Assembly (NCBI RefSeq): GCF_000732325.1
Contig: NZ_BBIW01000002.1
Coordinates: 62,007-126,006 of the forward strand
Direction: 5' to 3'
From: Paenibacillus sp. TCA20
GTDB lineage: Bacteria; Bacillota; Bacilli; Paenibacillales; Paenibacillaceae
Length of the DNA: 64,000 nucleotides
A program made the translations under genes and the position numbers. The notes under the pieces were generated by a model. The model searched no databases, was not told the origin of the DNA, and saw only the letters and a program-made list of their open reading frames with translations. This document shows positions 9,569 through 17,601 of the stretch, one piece after another; the first letter of the stretch is position 1; each line of letters starts with the position of its first letter.

Positions 9569-10555
9569 TTATTCAGCTTCTAAATATTCTGTTGTGAACA
9601 CTTCGGAAGCCTCAAATTTTTCCTTCAGCAAGCCAGCGGTGTACAGCTGATCTATGAGTGTATTCCACCGTTCCTCAGTCATGTAACCTACTCCATGCTC
9701 TGCGGCGTCAAATCCATAAATATACTCTTTTAACGTTTGTTCTTGAAACTTCAGCGAATCGAAGGTCATATCCGGATTGAATTCATTAATGATCTTAAGA
9801 ATATCGTCAGGAGATTCCTTGTAGTAGGACCAGCCTTCTACCATAGAAGACACGAAATCGCGTACCGTTTCTTCATTCTTATCTAAATATTCTCTCGTCG
9901 TGTAGAGCACATAATTATATGGATCATAGCCTGAATCCGAAATAAACTTAACTTCCGTTTCAATCCCCTGCTCCTTCATGAAATACGGTTCACCTGAGAT
10001 ATACACCTGTTCAGCGGACTCCTTGTCATTAATAAAATTCGTAGAATCGCCTAAGTACGGAAGCTCTCTAACGTTGCTTAGATCGTATTGTGATTTCAAA
10101 TAATCCCAATACGGTATTCCAGTTTGAATAAAGGCGGTTCGTCCATTCAGCTCTTCGAAGCTCTCAATCCCATGTCCCTTATGAAACATAAAAGCTTGCG
10201 GACTTCGCTGATTAAGCGCAGCCAGAGCGACTAGATCAATTCCTTGATTACGTGCGATGAGCACCTGATCTCCATGGGCAAGACCGAATTCTGCTTTGCC
10301 AGAGGCAACAATCTGAATAGAAGATACTTGAGGACCACCGGGCTCGATCGTCACATCCAGTCCTTCCTCTTCGAAATATCCTTGATCCTTGGCAGCATAG
10401 ATCCCTCCATGCCCAGGAGCAGCAAACCAATTCAATACGACCTTTACTTCTTGGGCTCCAGAAGCATTTGTCCCCCCGCAGCCGCTTAAAGCAATGACCA
10501 CAGCCACACTAGCCAGTAAACCCGTTACTTTTTGACCCAGTTTCTTGATTTCCAT
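9569..10555 (-). CDS. ABC transporter substrate-binding lipoprotein, NMT1/ThiY/SsuA-like
   Basis: 328 residues with a lipoprotein signal ending in IALSGC (C26) and an NMT1/THI5-like periplasmic-binding fold: VKVVLNWFAAPGHGGIYAAKDQGYFEEEGLDV, cited here only in parts, is typical of pyrimidine-precursor (ThiY) and aromatic or sulfonate binding proteins. It is the first gene of the operon with the three amidohydrolases and probably delivers their substrate. No permease or ATPase gene lies beside it, so it must use a transporter encoded elsewhere. A long palindrome lies upstream at 10688-10712. Confidence 0.85.
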   Translation of the reverse strand: MEIKKLGQKVTGLLASVAVVIALSGCGGTNASGAQEVKVVLNWFAAPGHGGIYAAKDQGYFEEEGLDVTIEPGGPQVSSIQIVASGKAEFGLAHGDQVLIARNQGIDLVALAALNQRSPQAFMFHKGHGIESFEELNGRTAFIQTGIPYWDYLKSQYDLSNVRELPYLGDSTNFINDKESAEQVYISGEPYFMKEQGIETEVKFISDSGYDPYNYVLYTTREYLDKNEETVRDFVSSMVEGWSYYKESPDDILKIINEFNPDMTFDSLKFQEQTLKEYIYGFDAAEHGVGYMTEERWNTLIDQLYTAGLLKEKFEASEVFTTEYLEAE

Positions 10556-10687
10556 CGATTCTCCACCCTTTTCTCTGGAATTGATCTGTACCTTGAAGCA
10601 ATTATATATGTTATATATCTTTACGTCTTTGGATCATGAATACAAAATATGGATGCTGATTTATTCAATCCGTACAAAGATATTGCC

Positions 10688-10712
10688 TTAAATAACTTAG
10701 AAAGTTATTTAA
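10688..10712. promoter_or_regulatory. Candidate operator: 25-base palindrome upstream of the binding-protein/amidohydrolase operon
   Basis: Two perfect 11-base arms, TTAAATAACTT and AAGTTATTTAA, separated by AGA. A minus-strand TTGACG (10718-10723) lies just upstream of it, placing the palindrome over the expected -10 region of a promoter for the gene starting at 10555. The regulator is unknown; PucR at 4040 is one candidate. Confidence 0.45.
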
Positions 10713-10788
10713 TATAACGTCAACTTACTAGGGGGTGCGAATTGTTATATGTGATCCTTATCTAATCAGCTAGAATTGGACCACAAAA

Positions 10789-10817
10789 AGAGCCAAGGCA
10801 TACACAGCCTTGACTCT
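10789..10817 (-). terminator. Terminator after the amino acid permease gene
   Basis: An 11-base stem (10789-10799 with 10807-10817, one mismatch), followed on the minus strand by a T-run (complement of 10784-10788), just after the stop at 10832. Confidence 0.6.
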
Positions 10818-10831
10818 AGTTGAGAATATCT

Positions 10832-12184
10832 TTAAGCTATTTTCTTCTTAAGAAGGTGATAAATTGCGATAACGATAATAAACCATACCGGAGTTACAAA
10901 CAAAGCTACTCTCGTATCCTCAGCCAGCCCCAAAATAACAAGCACAAAGGCAAGAAAGGCCAAGACCAAATAGTTAGAGAACGGATACAACGGAAGCTTA
11001 AACTTATTGCTGCGTGCCAATTCCGGTTTCATCTTACGGTATCTCAAATGACTGATGACGATCATTGCCCAGACGAAGAGAAAGCACACGGTCGAAATGC
11101 TCGTAATTAATGTAAATACTCCTTCCGGCATCACATAGTTCAGAATTACGGCGATTAATATGACCGCACAAGAGAAATACAAAGCATTCGAGGGCACGCT
11201 TCTTCTGTTCAGTTTATTTAGACGTTTAGGAGCATTCTCGTCCTTCGCTAAGGAATACAGCATACGACTTGTACTAAAAATCGCGCTGTTACAAGCCGAG
11301 GCCGCAGAGGTCAGCACGACAAAATTAACGACTGCTGCTGCTGCAGTAATACCTACAGCCAGAAATACCTGTACGAATGGACTTTCATCCGGAATAATCG
11401 CATTCCATGGATAGATACTCATAATGATCAGCAGTGCACCTACATAGAAGATCAAAATTCGGATAGGGATATTGTTGATCGCCTGCGGAATGACTTTCTC
11501 CGGATTCTCCGTCTCGCCCGCTGTCAGACCAACAAGCTCAATTCCTACAAAAGCAAATACTACCATTTGAAAGGATAGTAAAAAGCCGTTCATCCCATTC
11601 GGAAACAAGCCTCCGTGCTCCCATAAATTCGCGAAGCTGGAAGGACCTTGATCTGTGGAGAATCCTCTCACGATCATCACGATTCCAATGACGATGAGGG
11701 CAAGAATCGCGATAACTTTAATTAAAGCAAACCAGAATTCCATTTCCCCAAACAGCTTCACGGTTGCCAAATTCATGATCAGCAGGATCACAAGTGCAAT
11801 AAGACCCGGCATCCATTGAGGGATTTCTGGAAACCAGAACTGAGTATATAAACCGACAGCCGTTAAGTCTGCCATGGCAATTGAAATCCAGCAGAACCAG
11901 TAGGTCCAGCCCGTGACAAAGGCGGCTCCATTCCCCATATAATCTTTAACAAAATCCACGAACGAGTGATAATTCAGATTGCTTAATAACAATTCACCGA
12001 GTGCCCGCATAATGAAAAATAATATGATGCCCGTTATTATGTAAGCAAATAATATCGAAGGACCAGCCAAATGAATGGATTTACCTGCACCCAGAAATAA
12101 ACCGGTGCCAATCGCTCCACCTATGGCGATAAGCTGTACATGTCTGTTTTTTAACCCTCTTGTCAAATTCTCATCCTGTACCAT
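10832..12184 (-). CDS. cycA: APC-family amino acid permease, CycA/AapA-like (D-Ala/D-Ser/Gly)
   Basis: 450 residues with about 12 membrane segments. The N-terminus (LTRGLKNRHVQLIAIGGAI, GTGLFLGAGKSIHLAGPSI) and the blocks TGWTYWFCW, NLATVKLFGEMEFWFALIK and FAFVGIELVGLTAGET closely track E. coli CycA as I remember it. That protein is a proton symporter for D-alanine, D-serine and glycine. The ATG at 12184 is preceded by a weak GAGAGTG. It is a single gene with its own terminator. The D-alanine link fits the ddl unit about 9 kb away, but no shared regulation is visible. Confidence 0.88.
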   Translation of the reverse strand: MVQDENLTRGLKNRHVQLIAIGGAIGTGLFLGAGKSIHLAGPSILFAYIITGIILFFIMRALGELLLSNLNYHSFVDFVKDYMGNGAAFVTGWTYWFCWISIAMADLTAVGLYTQFWFPEIPQWMPGLIALVILLIMNLATVKLFGEMEFWFALIKVIAILALIVIGIVMIVRGFSTDQGPSSFANLWEHGGLFPNGMNGFLLSFQMVVFAFVGIELVGLTAGETENPEKVIPQAINNIPIRILIFYVGALLIIMSIYPWNAIIPDESPFVQVFLAVGITAAAAVVNFVVLTSAASACNSAIFSTSRMLYSLAKDENAPKRLNKLNRRSVPSNALYFSCAVILIAVILNYVMPEGVFTLITSISTVCFLFVWAMIVISHLRYRKMKPELARSNKFKLPLYPFSNYLVLAFLAFVLVILGLAEDTRVALFVTPVWFIIVIAIYHLLKKKIA

Positions 12185-12487
12185 GGGTTAGTTTCACTCT
12201 CTTTCTCTGATGTCAATTCGGTTAGACAGCTCCATCTCCCGTTTTTATATCATACTTGCTTCCGCACTCAATTACATAGGTAAATGGAACGAATGTATCA
12301 TCCATATGGGCTTATTCTCCTGTATCCTGCTTATTATTACACATTACGGTTAAGCTCATCCTTCCACCTGAATGTGATCAAAAATAGTGCTTAAATGCAT
12401 AAGCGTGTCTGTCTTAAGGAAAACTTCCTAAGTAAGGATTTTGTCCAAATTCCAATCCAACATCATCATTTATGGGAGGTATTTCGT
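12185..12487. other. Intergenic region between the permease and tlp genes
   Basis: About 300 bases of AT-rich sequence that must hold divergent promoters for the permease (minus) and tlp (plus). I see no convincing sigma-A or sigma-G hexamer pair, no riboswitch and no small gene with a good ribosome binding site. Confidence 0.4.
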
Positions 12488-12715
12488 ATGGCTAAGCCAG
12501 ATAATCGCAAGGATAATGTAGAGCATTTGCAAAATGCAGTACAAAACACCATGGAGAACTACCGTGAGGCTGAGGGTTATCTCGAAGAGTTCGGAGATGA
12601 AATTCCTGCTCAGGAAAAAGCCCAAATTCAAGAAAAAAATGAACGCCGCAAGCATAGTATTTCCGGTTTTCGTGAGGAAATTAAAGATGAGGCTGATCAT
12701 CAGTCACATTCTTAA
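12488..12715 (+). CDS. tlp: Small acid-soluble spore protein Tlp
   Basis: 75 residues matching the thioredoxin-like Tlp spore protein: MAKPDNRKDNVEHLQ at the start, then NTMENYREAE and the conserved KNERRKHSISGFREEIKDEA near the end. Tlp proteins accumulate in the forespore and are degraded on germination. I chose the ATG at 12488, which follows GGGAGGT, over a longer open frame that starts at 12395. It marks the organism as an endospore former. A second small gene follows 39 bases later. Confidence 0.92.
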   Translation: MAKPDNRKDNVEHLQNAVQNTMENYREAEGYLEEFGDEIPAQEKAQIQEKNERRKHSISGFREEIKDEADHQSHS

Positions 12716-12754
12716 GGTATCTGCACTTTGACTAAAGAAGGAGGTTCGCTTTAT

Positions 12755-12943
12755 ATGACAAAACAGGATCCACAAGAGCTGCTGCAGCAAAAGCACAAGC
12801 TGGATGAACAGAAAGAACAGTTTACCAAATTTGCGCGCAGTGCATCAGGTCATACGGAATTAGAAGCAGGGCAGGAATTCAGTACGGATCGCAAGCTCGA
12901 TGATCAGAACCGCATGAAATCGGTCGAGAATAAAAGAGCCTGA
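12755..12943 (+). CDS. Small hypothetical protein downstream of tlp
   Basis: 62 residues, highly charged and without hydrophobic segments (MTKQDPQELLQQKHKLDEQK, then a helix-prone middle). The ATG at 12755 follows AAGGAGG at a normal distance; an upstream in-frame TTG at 12728 has no site. It is probably co-transcribed with tlp and ends just before a terminator, so a forespore protein is a fair guess, but I do not recognise the family. Confidence 0.65.
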   Translation: MTKQDPQELLQQKHKLDEQKEQFTKFARSASGHTELEAGQEFSTDRKLDDQNRMKSVENKRA

Positions 12944-12965
12944 TCAGATCTATACGCGATGAGCC

Positions 12966-12995
12966 AAGTCGATCCAGTGTGGATCGGCTTTTTTT
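12966..12995 (+). terminator. Terminator after the tlp unit
   Basis: A ten-base stem (12966-12975 with 12981-12990, one G-T pair) with a five-base loop and a run of seven T residues. Confidence 0.75.
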
Positions 12996-13095
12996 ATGAT
13001 CTCTTAAGTCTTAGAACGGCAAGGGTTTCCCCTGGATTGGTGACTTGTCATTAGAAATTAAGTATTGCAAAATCGACAGCGATATCATATATTAA

Positions 13096-13137
13096 TTGAC
13101 GTATCAACCATTGACTTATCAAATATTGAGTAGTCAA
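13096..13137. promoter_or_regulatory. Three tandem MarR-type operators upstream of the nitroreductase gene
   Basis: Three 12-base palindromes of the form TTGA-N4-TCAA start at 13096, 13111 and 13126, exactly 15 bases apart. A fourth copy lies before the marR gene at 13886. This points to binding by the MarR protein encoded next door, with repression of the nitroreductase. Confidence 0.7.
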
Positions 13138-13170
13138 CTAAATAGATAACCAAGGAGTGTCGTAATAACT

Positions 13171-13809
13171 ATGCGTAAATATCAACAAACCAATGATTTT
13201 AACGAAATCGTGTATGGACGTCGTTCCATCAAAGTATATGACCCTGCCGTCAAGATCAGCAAAGAAGAAATGACAGAGATTTTGGAAGAGGCGGTTACAG
13301 CTCCTTCTTCAATCAATATGCAGCCTTGGCGTTTTGTGGTCATCGATAGCGATGAGGCCAAAGCTACACTTGCTCCACTCGCAAGATTCAATAAGGACAA
13401 AGTACTCTCCGCTTCTGCTGTAATTGCGGTGTTCGGAGACATGAATAATTTTGATTATGCCGAAGAGATTTATGGAAATGCCGTTGAGCTTGGCTATATG
13501 CCTCAGGAAGTCAAAGATATGCAGCTTGGCGCGTTTAAACCGATGTATGAAAATATGTCAGATCAAGCTATGCGTGATATTCTCTTGCTGGATTCCGGTC
13601 TTGTCTCAATGCAGCTCATGCTAGTTGCACGTGCCCATGGCTATGATACCAATCCAATCGGTGGTTTTGAGAAGGATCAGATTGCGGAAGCATTCGGTCT
13701 GGACAAAGAGCGTTATGTACCCGTCATGCTCATCACCATCGGTAAAGCAGCAAGTGAAGGATTCACCTCTTATCGTTTGCCTGTAGATAAAGTCGCTGTG
13801 TGGAAATGA
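13171..13809 (+). CDS. Nitroreductase family NAD(P)H/FMN oxidoreductase
   Basis: 212 residues with the nitroreductase fold: the RRSIKVYDP FMN-phosphate motif near residue 17, APSSINMQPWRFVV (about 47-60), and a GGF-containing C-terminal block. Members such as MhqN and YodC in Bacillus reduce quinones or nitro compounds as a dimer with FMN. The gene lies under three MarR-type operators and just ahead of marR and a YgiN-like gene, so a role in quinone or electrophile stress is likely. AAGGAG precedes the ATG by about 13 bases. Confidence 0.88.
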   Translation: MRKYQQTNDFNEIVYGRRSIKVYDPAVKISKEEMTEILEEAVTAPSSINMQPWRFVVIDSDEAKATLAPLARFNKDKVLSASAVIAVFGDMNNFDYAEEIYGNAVELGYMPQEVKDMQLGAFKPMYENMSDQAMRDILLLDSGLVSMQLMLVARAHGYDTNPIGGFEKDQIAEAFGLDKERYVPVMLITIGKAASEGFTSYRLPVDKVAVWK

Positions 13810-13885
13810 TCGGTAATTAGATGGAGAGTATGCTGTATTCCTATTCGTGTTACCTTGCACACCATGGGAATTTGCATTATATTAA

Positions 13886-13897
13886 TTGATAGCTCAA
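13886..13897. promoter_or_regulatory. MarR-type operator upstream of marR (autoregulation)
   Basis: TTGATAGCTCAA matches the TTGA-N4-TCAA pattern of the three sites before the nitroreductase gene. It shares the flanking TATATTAATTGA with the first of them. It sits 22 bases before the marR start. Confidence 0.65.
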
Positions 13898-13919
13898 ATA
13901 ATGAGTGGAGGTCAATTAT

Positions 13920-14348
13920 ATGGAATGCTCATTCTCAGAACAGGAGCACATTCTGCATCTGCTAAAGAATCTGAATAATCAGATCAGCCCCAAGTTTGAA
14001 AGATATACCGGGATCAGCTCTTCTCGATATGACTTATTATATCAGCTGTATCTTGCAGACGAGGTCAACCAGACTCACCTGCAGAAAGCGATCAATATTG
14101 ACAGTGCCGCCATTACTCGTCATCTGAAACAACTTGAATCTGACGGAATGGTCGCTAGAAGACGTAATCCTTCTGATAACAGAGTAACCTTTGTTCGACT
14201 GACCGAAGATGGCCGGAAGCATATTGTGAACTACAAGAAAGAAAAGATGACATTTGTGAATCAAATGCTGAAGGATTTCAGCAAGGAAGAAGTCGAAGCT
14301 CTCAATGATATGCTGCAGCGCATGCAGAGCAATATTAGCAAATACTAA
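13920..14348 (+). CDS. MarR family transcriptional regulator
   Basis: 142 residues with the winged helix of MarR proteins: HLQKAINIDSAAITRHLKQL as recognition region, then the DNRVTFVRLTEDGR wing. A cysteine near the N-terminus (MECSF) may sense electrophiles, as in related quinone-responsive MarR proteins, but this is inference. The ATG at 13920 follows GTGGAGGT; an in-frame GTG at 13905 is less likely. It probably represses itself and the upstream nitroreductase through the TTGA-N4-TCAA sites. Confidence 0.88.
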   Translation: MECSFSEQEHILHLLKNLNNQISPKFERYTGISSSRYDLLYQLYLADEVNQTHLQKAINIDSAAITRHLKQLESDGMVARRRNPSDNRVTFVRLTEDGRKHIVNYKKEKMTFVNQMLKDFSKEEVEALNDMLQRMQSNISKY

Positions 14349-14378
14349 CTTACTTTTAGGAAAAGGCAGGTCATCACC

Positions 14379-14675
14379 ATGATTATCGTTCATGCTAATT
14401 TATTCATTAAACCAGAACAGGAAGCTGTATTTCTCGAAGAAGTCAAATCGCTTCTTGCAGCAACAAGAGCGGAAGAAGGAAATATCAGCTATGAGCTCAT
14501 GAAATCAACGGAGCAAGAACACAAGTACACCATGGTCGAGCTGTGGAAGGATATGGAGGCTGCAGGAGCACATAATGCAAGTGCTCACTTCACTGCCTTC
14601 ACTCATAAGGCAAAAGAGCTTCTAGCTGCACCCATGGAACTTCAAATATTCAGCGGCGAACCCCTGAATATATAA
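14379..14675 (+). CDS. ABM-domain monooxygenase, YgiN-like
   Basis: 98 residues forming one antibiotic biosynthesis monooxygenase (dimeric alpha-beta barrel) domain: MIIVHANLFIKPEQEAVFLE at the start, EEGNISYEL in the middle and AHNASAHFTAF toward the end. Such proteins oxidise quinols or other small aromatics. It follows marR by 30 bases, so nitroreductase, MarR and monooxygenase look like one stress module. A terminator follows. Confidence 0.85.
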   Translation: MIIVHANLFIKPEQEAVFLEEVKSLLAATRAEEGNISYELMKSTEQEHKYTMVELWKDMEAAGAHNASAHFTAFTHKAKELLAAPMELQIFSGEPLNI

Positions 14676-14706
14676 ACTGACATTTTTATTTATGACGGTA
14701 ACTTAA

Positions 14707-14741
14707 AAAGACCTTGGGATCATGTGTATCCCAGGGTCTTT
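14707..14741. terminator. Terminator between the YgiN-like gene and the convergent CPBP gene
   Basis: A 14-base stem (14707-14720 with 14728-14741, one mismatch) with a seven-base loop, flanked by A- and T-rich bases; it may serve both strands. Confidence 0.7.
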
Positions 14742-14763
14742 CATATGGAACACCTCGATTTTT

Positions 14764-15444
14764 TTAAATGATCCCAAACAAGATAAAACCTATGGTATTG
14801 ATGGCGAGGTTAGCACACATATGTACCATCCACGAGGCATAAATATTCCCGTTTCGTTCATTCAGCCAGTTGAAGATCACACCTGCGACAAAGAGACTGA
14901 CAATCAGTAATACGAACAAAGCAATCGTAAACCAGCTCGTCATCATCGCAATGTGGTAGACTGCGAATGCTCCTGCGCTGAACAGGTAAGCAAACCTGCG
15001 GCCGGCAAGCTTTTTCAAAGTTAAGAACGCAAAGCCTCTGAAGAAAAACTCCTCGAGCAATGAATTGACAATCGATATATAGATGGCTACGAATACAAAA
15101 TTACCCGCATTGACCCCCATATTATTCTGCAGTGCTCCCGTCACTTGGGTAAAATCAAAGTAAGGTCCAATGAGAAAGTAGCTTCCCAAAATGATGATAA
15201 ATACGCCGATGCCAAGCAGCATGGCAAACTTTAGACTCTTCTTATCGAATTTGAACAGGGCTTGAAAAGAAACCTCCCTGCTGAAATAGGCGTACAGCGC
15301 CGGTAAGGTGAGAAACAGAATGATTTTGATAATGGATTTAACAGCATAATCAGGCTTGAGTACAGCATCGATATACCCCATGACGACACAGCTGAATACC
15401 ACAATGAGTATTATACTTACCAGATTTTTTCTTGAGTTTAACAT
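14764..15444 (-). CDS. CPBP family intramembrane glutamic endopeptidase
   Basis: 226 residues with six to eight membrane segments. It has the family motifs: EEFFFRG (the EExxxR site), a histidine in VYHIAMM, and the final HMCAN block. CPBP (Abi) proteases process peptides or act in bacteriocin immunity; the target here is unknown. The ATG at 15444 follows AGGAGATT. It is divergent from the next gene and convergent with the MarR unit. Confidence 0.85.
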   Translation of the reverse strand: MLNSRKNLVSIILIVVFSCVVMGYIDAVLKPDYAVKSIIKIILFLTLPALYAYFSREVSFQALFKFDKKSLKFAMLLGIGVFIIILGSYFLIGPYFDFTQVTGALQNNMGVNAGNFVFVAIYISIVNSLLEEFFFRGFAFLTLKKLAGRRFAYLFSAGAFAVYHIAMMTSWFTIALFVLLIVSLFVAGVIFNWLNERNGNIYASWMVHMCANLAINTIGFILFGII

Positions 15445-15606
15445 TAATTAATCTCCTAACATGATTTCGACAAACTTCTACATCTGCATCACTAATATGA
15501 AACAATTAAAATGTAATTTTGATAGCATTGAACTATTAATCTATTAGGATGCATCCTATATAATTAATCACTTCTATTCTACCATCTCATAAAGCGAGGA
15601 ATTGAA

Positions 15607-16131
15607 ATGAAATTATATCCAGAAATGTTCATCTCCCCCTGGCATCTAATTGTCGTTGTACTCGTCATCATTGCGTTCACTGCTCTTGTAATCGGTAAAT
15701 ATGATAAGAGAACTATTCTAAAAAGCACGGGCATATCCGCCCTTGTCATCTACTTCTTCGTCACGATTCCTATTGGACTGATTGTTCAGGAGAGCTCTTA
15801 TAAGGAAGAAATGATGCTTGAGGAGCTGGATCAAGAGCACGCTTCTCCTGTTCACAAGTTGAATGCGGAATCGAATGATGAAGTGTACATCACAGTCGGA
15901 GCCTTTAAGGATGAAGAGTCAGCCCATGTGCTTGTATATGCCGGGAATTATTCAAACACCACATTTGATGGTGATCTAGAGGTCGTTGTATTTGATCAGG
16001 GAATGAACACTGTTTTCTCAGAAACATACGAGGGAATTCATCTGAAGCCCGGAGCGCAAAAAGAAATCGACGAGATCTATACCTCACAGCCGATGCAAAC
16101 CTTCCGTTATAGTTATACTACACAACCGTAA
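15607..16131 (+). CDS. Hypothetical membrane-anchored protein
   Basis: 174 residues with two N-terminal membrane segments (about 12-28 and 39-57) and a soluble C-terminal part of about 110 residues. That part is predicted to be beta-rich and outside the cell (GNYSNTTFDGDLEVVVFDQG). This resembles extracellular immunoglobulin-like (FxLYD-type) domains, but I cannot assign a family. GAGGAATT precedes the ATG. It is a single gene ending at a hairpin shared with the next convergent gene. Confidence 0.65.
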   Translation: MKLYPEMFISPWHLIVVVLVIIAFTALVIGKYDKRTILKSTGISALVIYFFVTIPIGLIVQESSYKEEMMLEELDQEHASPVHKLNAESNDEVYITVGAFKDEESAHVLVYAGNYSNTTFDGDLEVVVFDQGMNTVFSETYEGIHLKPGAQKEIDEIYTSQPMQTFRYSYTTQP

Positions 16132-16136
16132 AAAAG

Positions 16137-16165
16137 AAAACGCAGTCCAATCGGTCTGCGTTTTT
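16137..16165. terminator. Terminator between two convergent membrane protein genes
   Basis: Inverted repeat with arms ending in AAAACGCAG and CTGCGTTTT around a ten-base loop, with A- and T-runs on the outer sides. It can end transcripts from both directions. Confidence 0.65.
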
Positions 16166-16183
16166 ACTATTAAAGGCTGAGCA

Positions 16184-17386
16184 TCACGTCATATGCTGTC
16201 CTCTGCTTGGAGGAACCGGCATGCTCTTCTCATCCCGATTTTTTCTAAGAAAACGAATTATAAAATAGGCAGGCACGATAAATATTACGGAAAATACACT
16301 TGCCACAAGTAAGCCTTGAGTCGCTAAATATGTAGGATCTGTCTCCATGTCGGAGCTGCTTATAAAGCAAAAGCCAAAGAATGAGATTCCATGGAATAAT
16401 AGAATTTGCTTCCAACTCATCCATTTGACTATTATAAACATCAGAATTCCGAACATCGTTGATAAGAGAAAAGGAATCAGCATTCCGTCTGGCTCGACGC
16501 TTCCATTAACAGCTAAATCTACATACCAGACCCCAACACCATATTGTATCGGAAAAATGATCCATGCCAGCTTGCCCATGCCGCTAAAAGAAGATTTCCT
16601 TCGTTCAAGCTCCAAATGATATTCATGCCATTTTTCCTCATCCTCAAGCTCAGCCAGCTCTTCCTCTGTCGGCTCCCTAGTCTCCTCTTCCTCCACAATT
16701 CGGTCAATGAAATCCCGGAAGGCCCACTCGATGTTCCCATTAAATTCGGCACGGGTCAAATACGTGTCCGCCTTCATCTCTTCGGGTACAGGGTCCTGCT
16801 GAAAATTGACGGTAACGACGGAGGTTAATGATAGTGGAATATGCTTGGCACTGAGTAACTCAAGCCATCGATTCGCTTCCCGTTCGTCATCAAATGGAAG
16901 AGCCACAGCCATCTCCTCTGATCCGTTCTGATAAACAAAATAGAGGATCGGCAGCAGGGATATATTCTCATAGCGCTCTCCCTTCTTGTGTTTCTTGTAA
17001 ATATAATTAGATGAAACAACATGACGGCCATAATACAGGTCCGTTACCTCTGAGAAGTGCAGACTTCCTTCCGATTTTTCCTTCGTATCGCGATCCCACA
17101 GTGTAAATTCCAGCCGATCCTCATGCAGTTGAAAATGATCCAAATGATTATTTCTCCATATCCATTGCTTCAATCCATTCCACAACTTAATGAAGAAAAA
17201 GATACCTGCCGGGATCGCTATAAGAGAAATTACAGACCAAACCGTGGGCCACCTTAACACAAGGATGACCGGGCCTGCCGTGAGGGAAAGAGATAAGAGC
17301 ATTCCAATCACATAGAATTCAAAAATATAAATCCAGTAGGAGGGTAATACTTTCCTTTCGCTTAGCTCTTGTAATACAGAAGACAT
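16184..17386 (-). CDS. Hypothetical multi-pass membrane protein
   Basis: 400 residues: two N-terminal membrane segments, a long soluble middle of about 200 residues with a very acidic stretch (EEEETREPTEEELAELEDEE), and three to four C-terminal membrane segments. The soluble part looks like a PH-type domain used in bacterial membrane proteins (FQLHEDRLEFTLWDRDT), which is a guess. The ATG at 17386 follows AAAGGAGC. No partner gene is adjacent. Confidence 0.65.
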   Translation of the reverse strand: MSSVLQELSERKVLPSYWIYIFEFYVIGMLLSLSLTAGPVILVLRWPTVWSVISLIAIPAGIFFFIKLWNGLKQWIWRNNHLDHFQLHEDRLEFTLWDRDTKEKSEGSLHFSEVTDLYYGRHVVSSNYIYKKHKKGERYENISLLPILYFVYQNGSEEMAVALPFDDEREANRWLELLSAKHIPLSLTSVVTVNFQQDPVPEEMKADTYLTRAEFNGNIEWAFRDFIDRIVEEEETREPTEEELAELEDEEKWHEYHLELERRKSSFSGMGKLAWIIFPIQYGVGVWYVDLAVNGSVEPDGMLIPFLLSTMFGILMFIIVKWMSWKQILLFHGISFFGFCFISSSDMETDPTYLATQGLLVASVFSVIFIVPAYFIIRFLRKNRDEKSMPVPPSRGQHMT

Positions 17387-17601
17387 TAAGGCAGCTCCTT
17401 TATAAGATAAAGTACAATTGCAGTGAAAACCACACACTATTATACCTTCTTACCATCAAAATTTCCTTAATATCCTAATTATTTTCTTGATGAAACAGAG
17501 CTTATCAAAATTTATAGGTCATTTTATCTATAAGTTATTTCGCATCTGACACGGGTCAGGTATAATTTGACTATTAAATAATGCAAGAAGGTGAAATTAG
17601 C

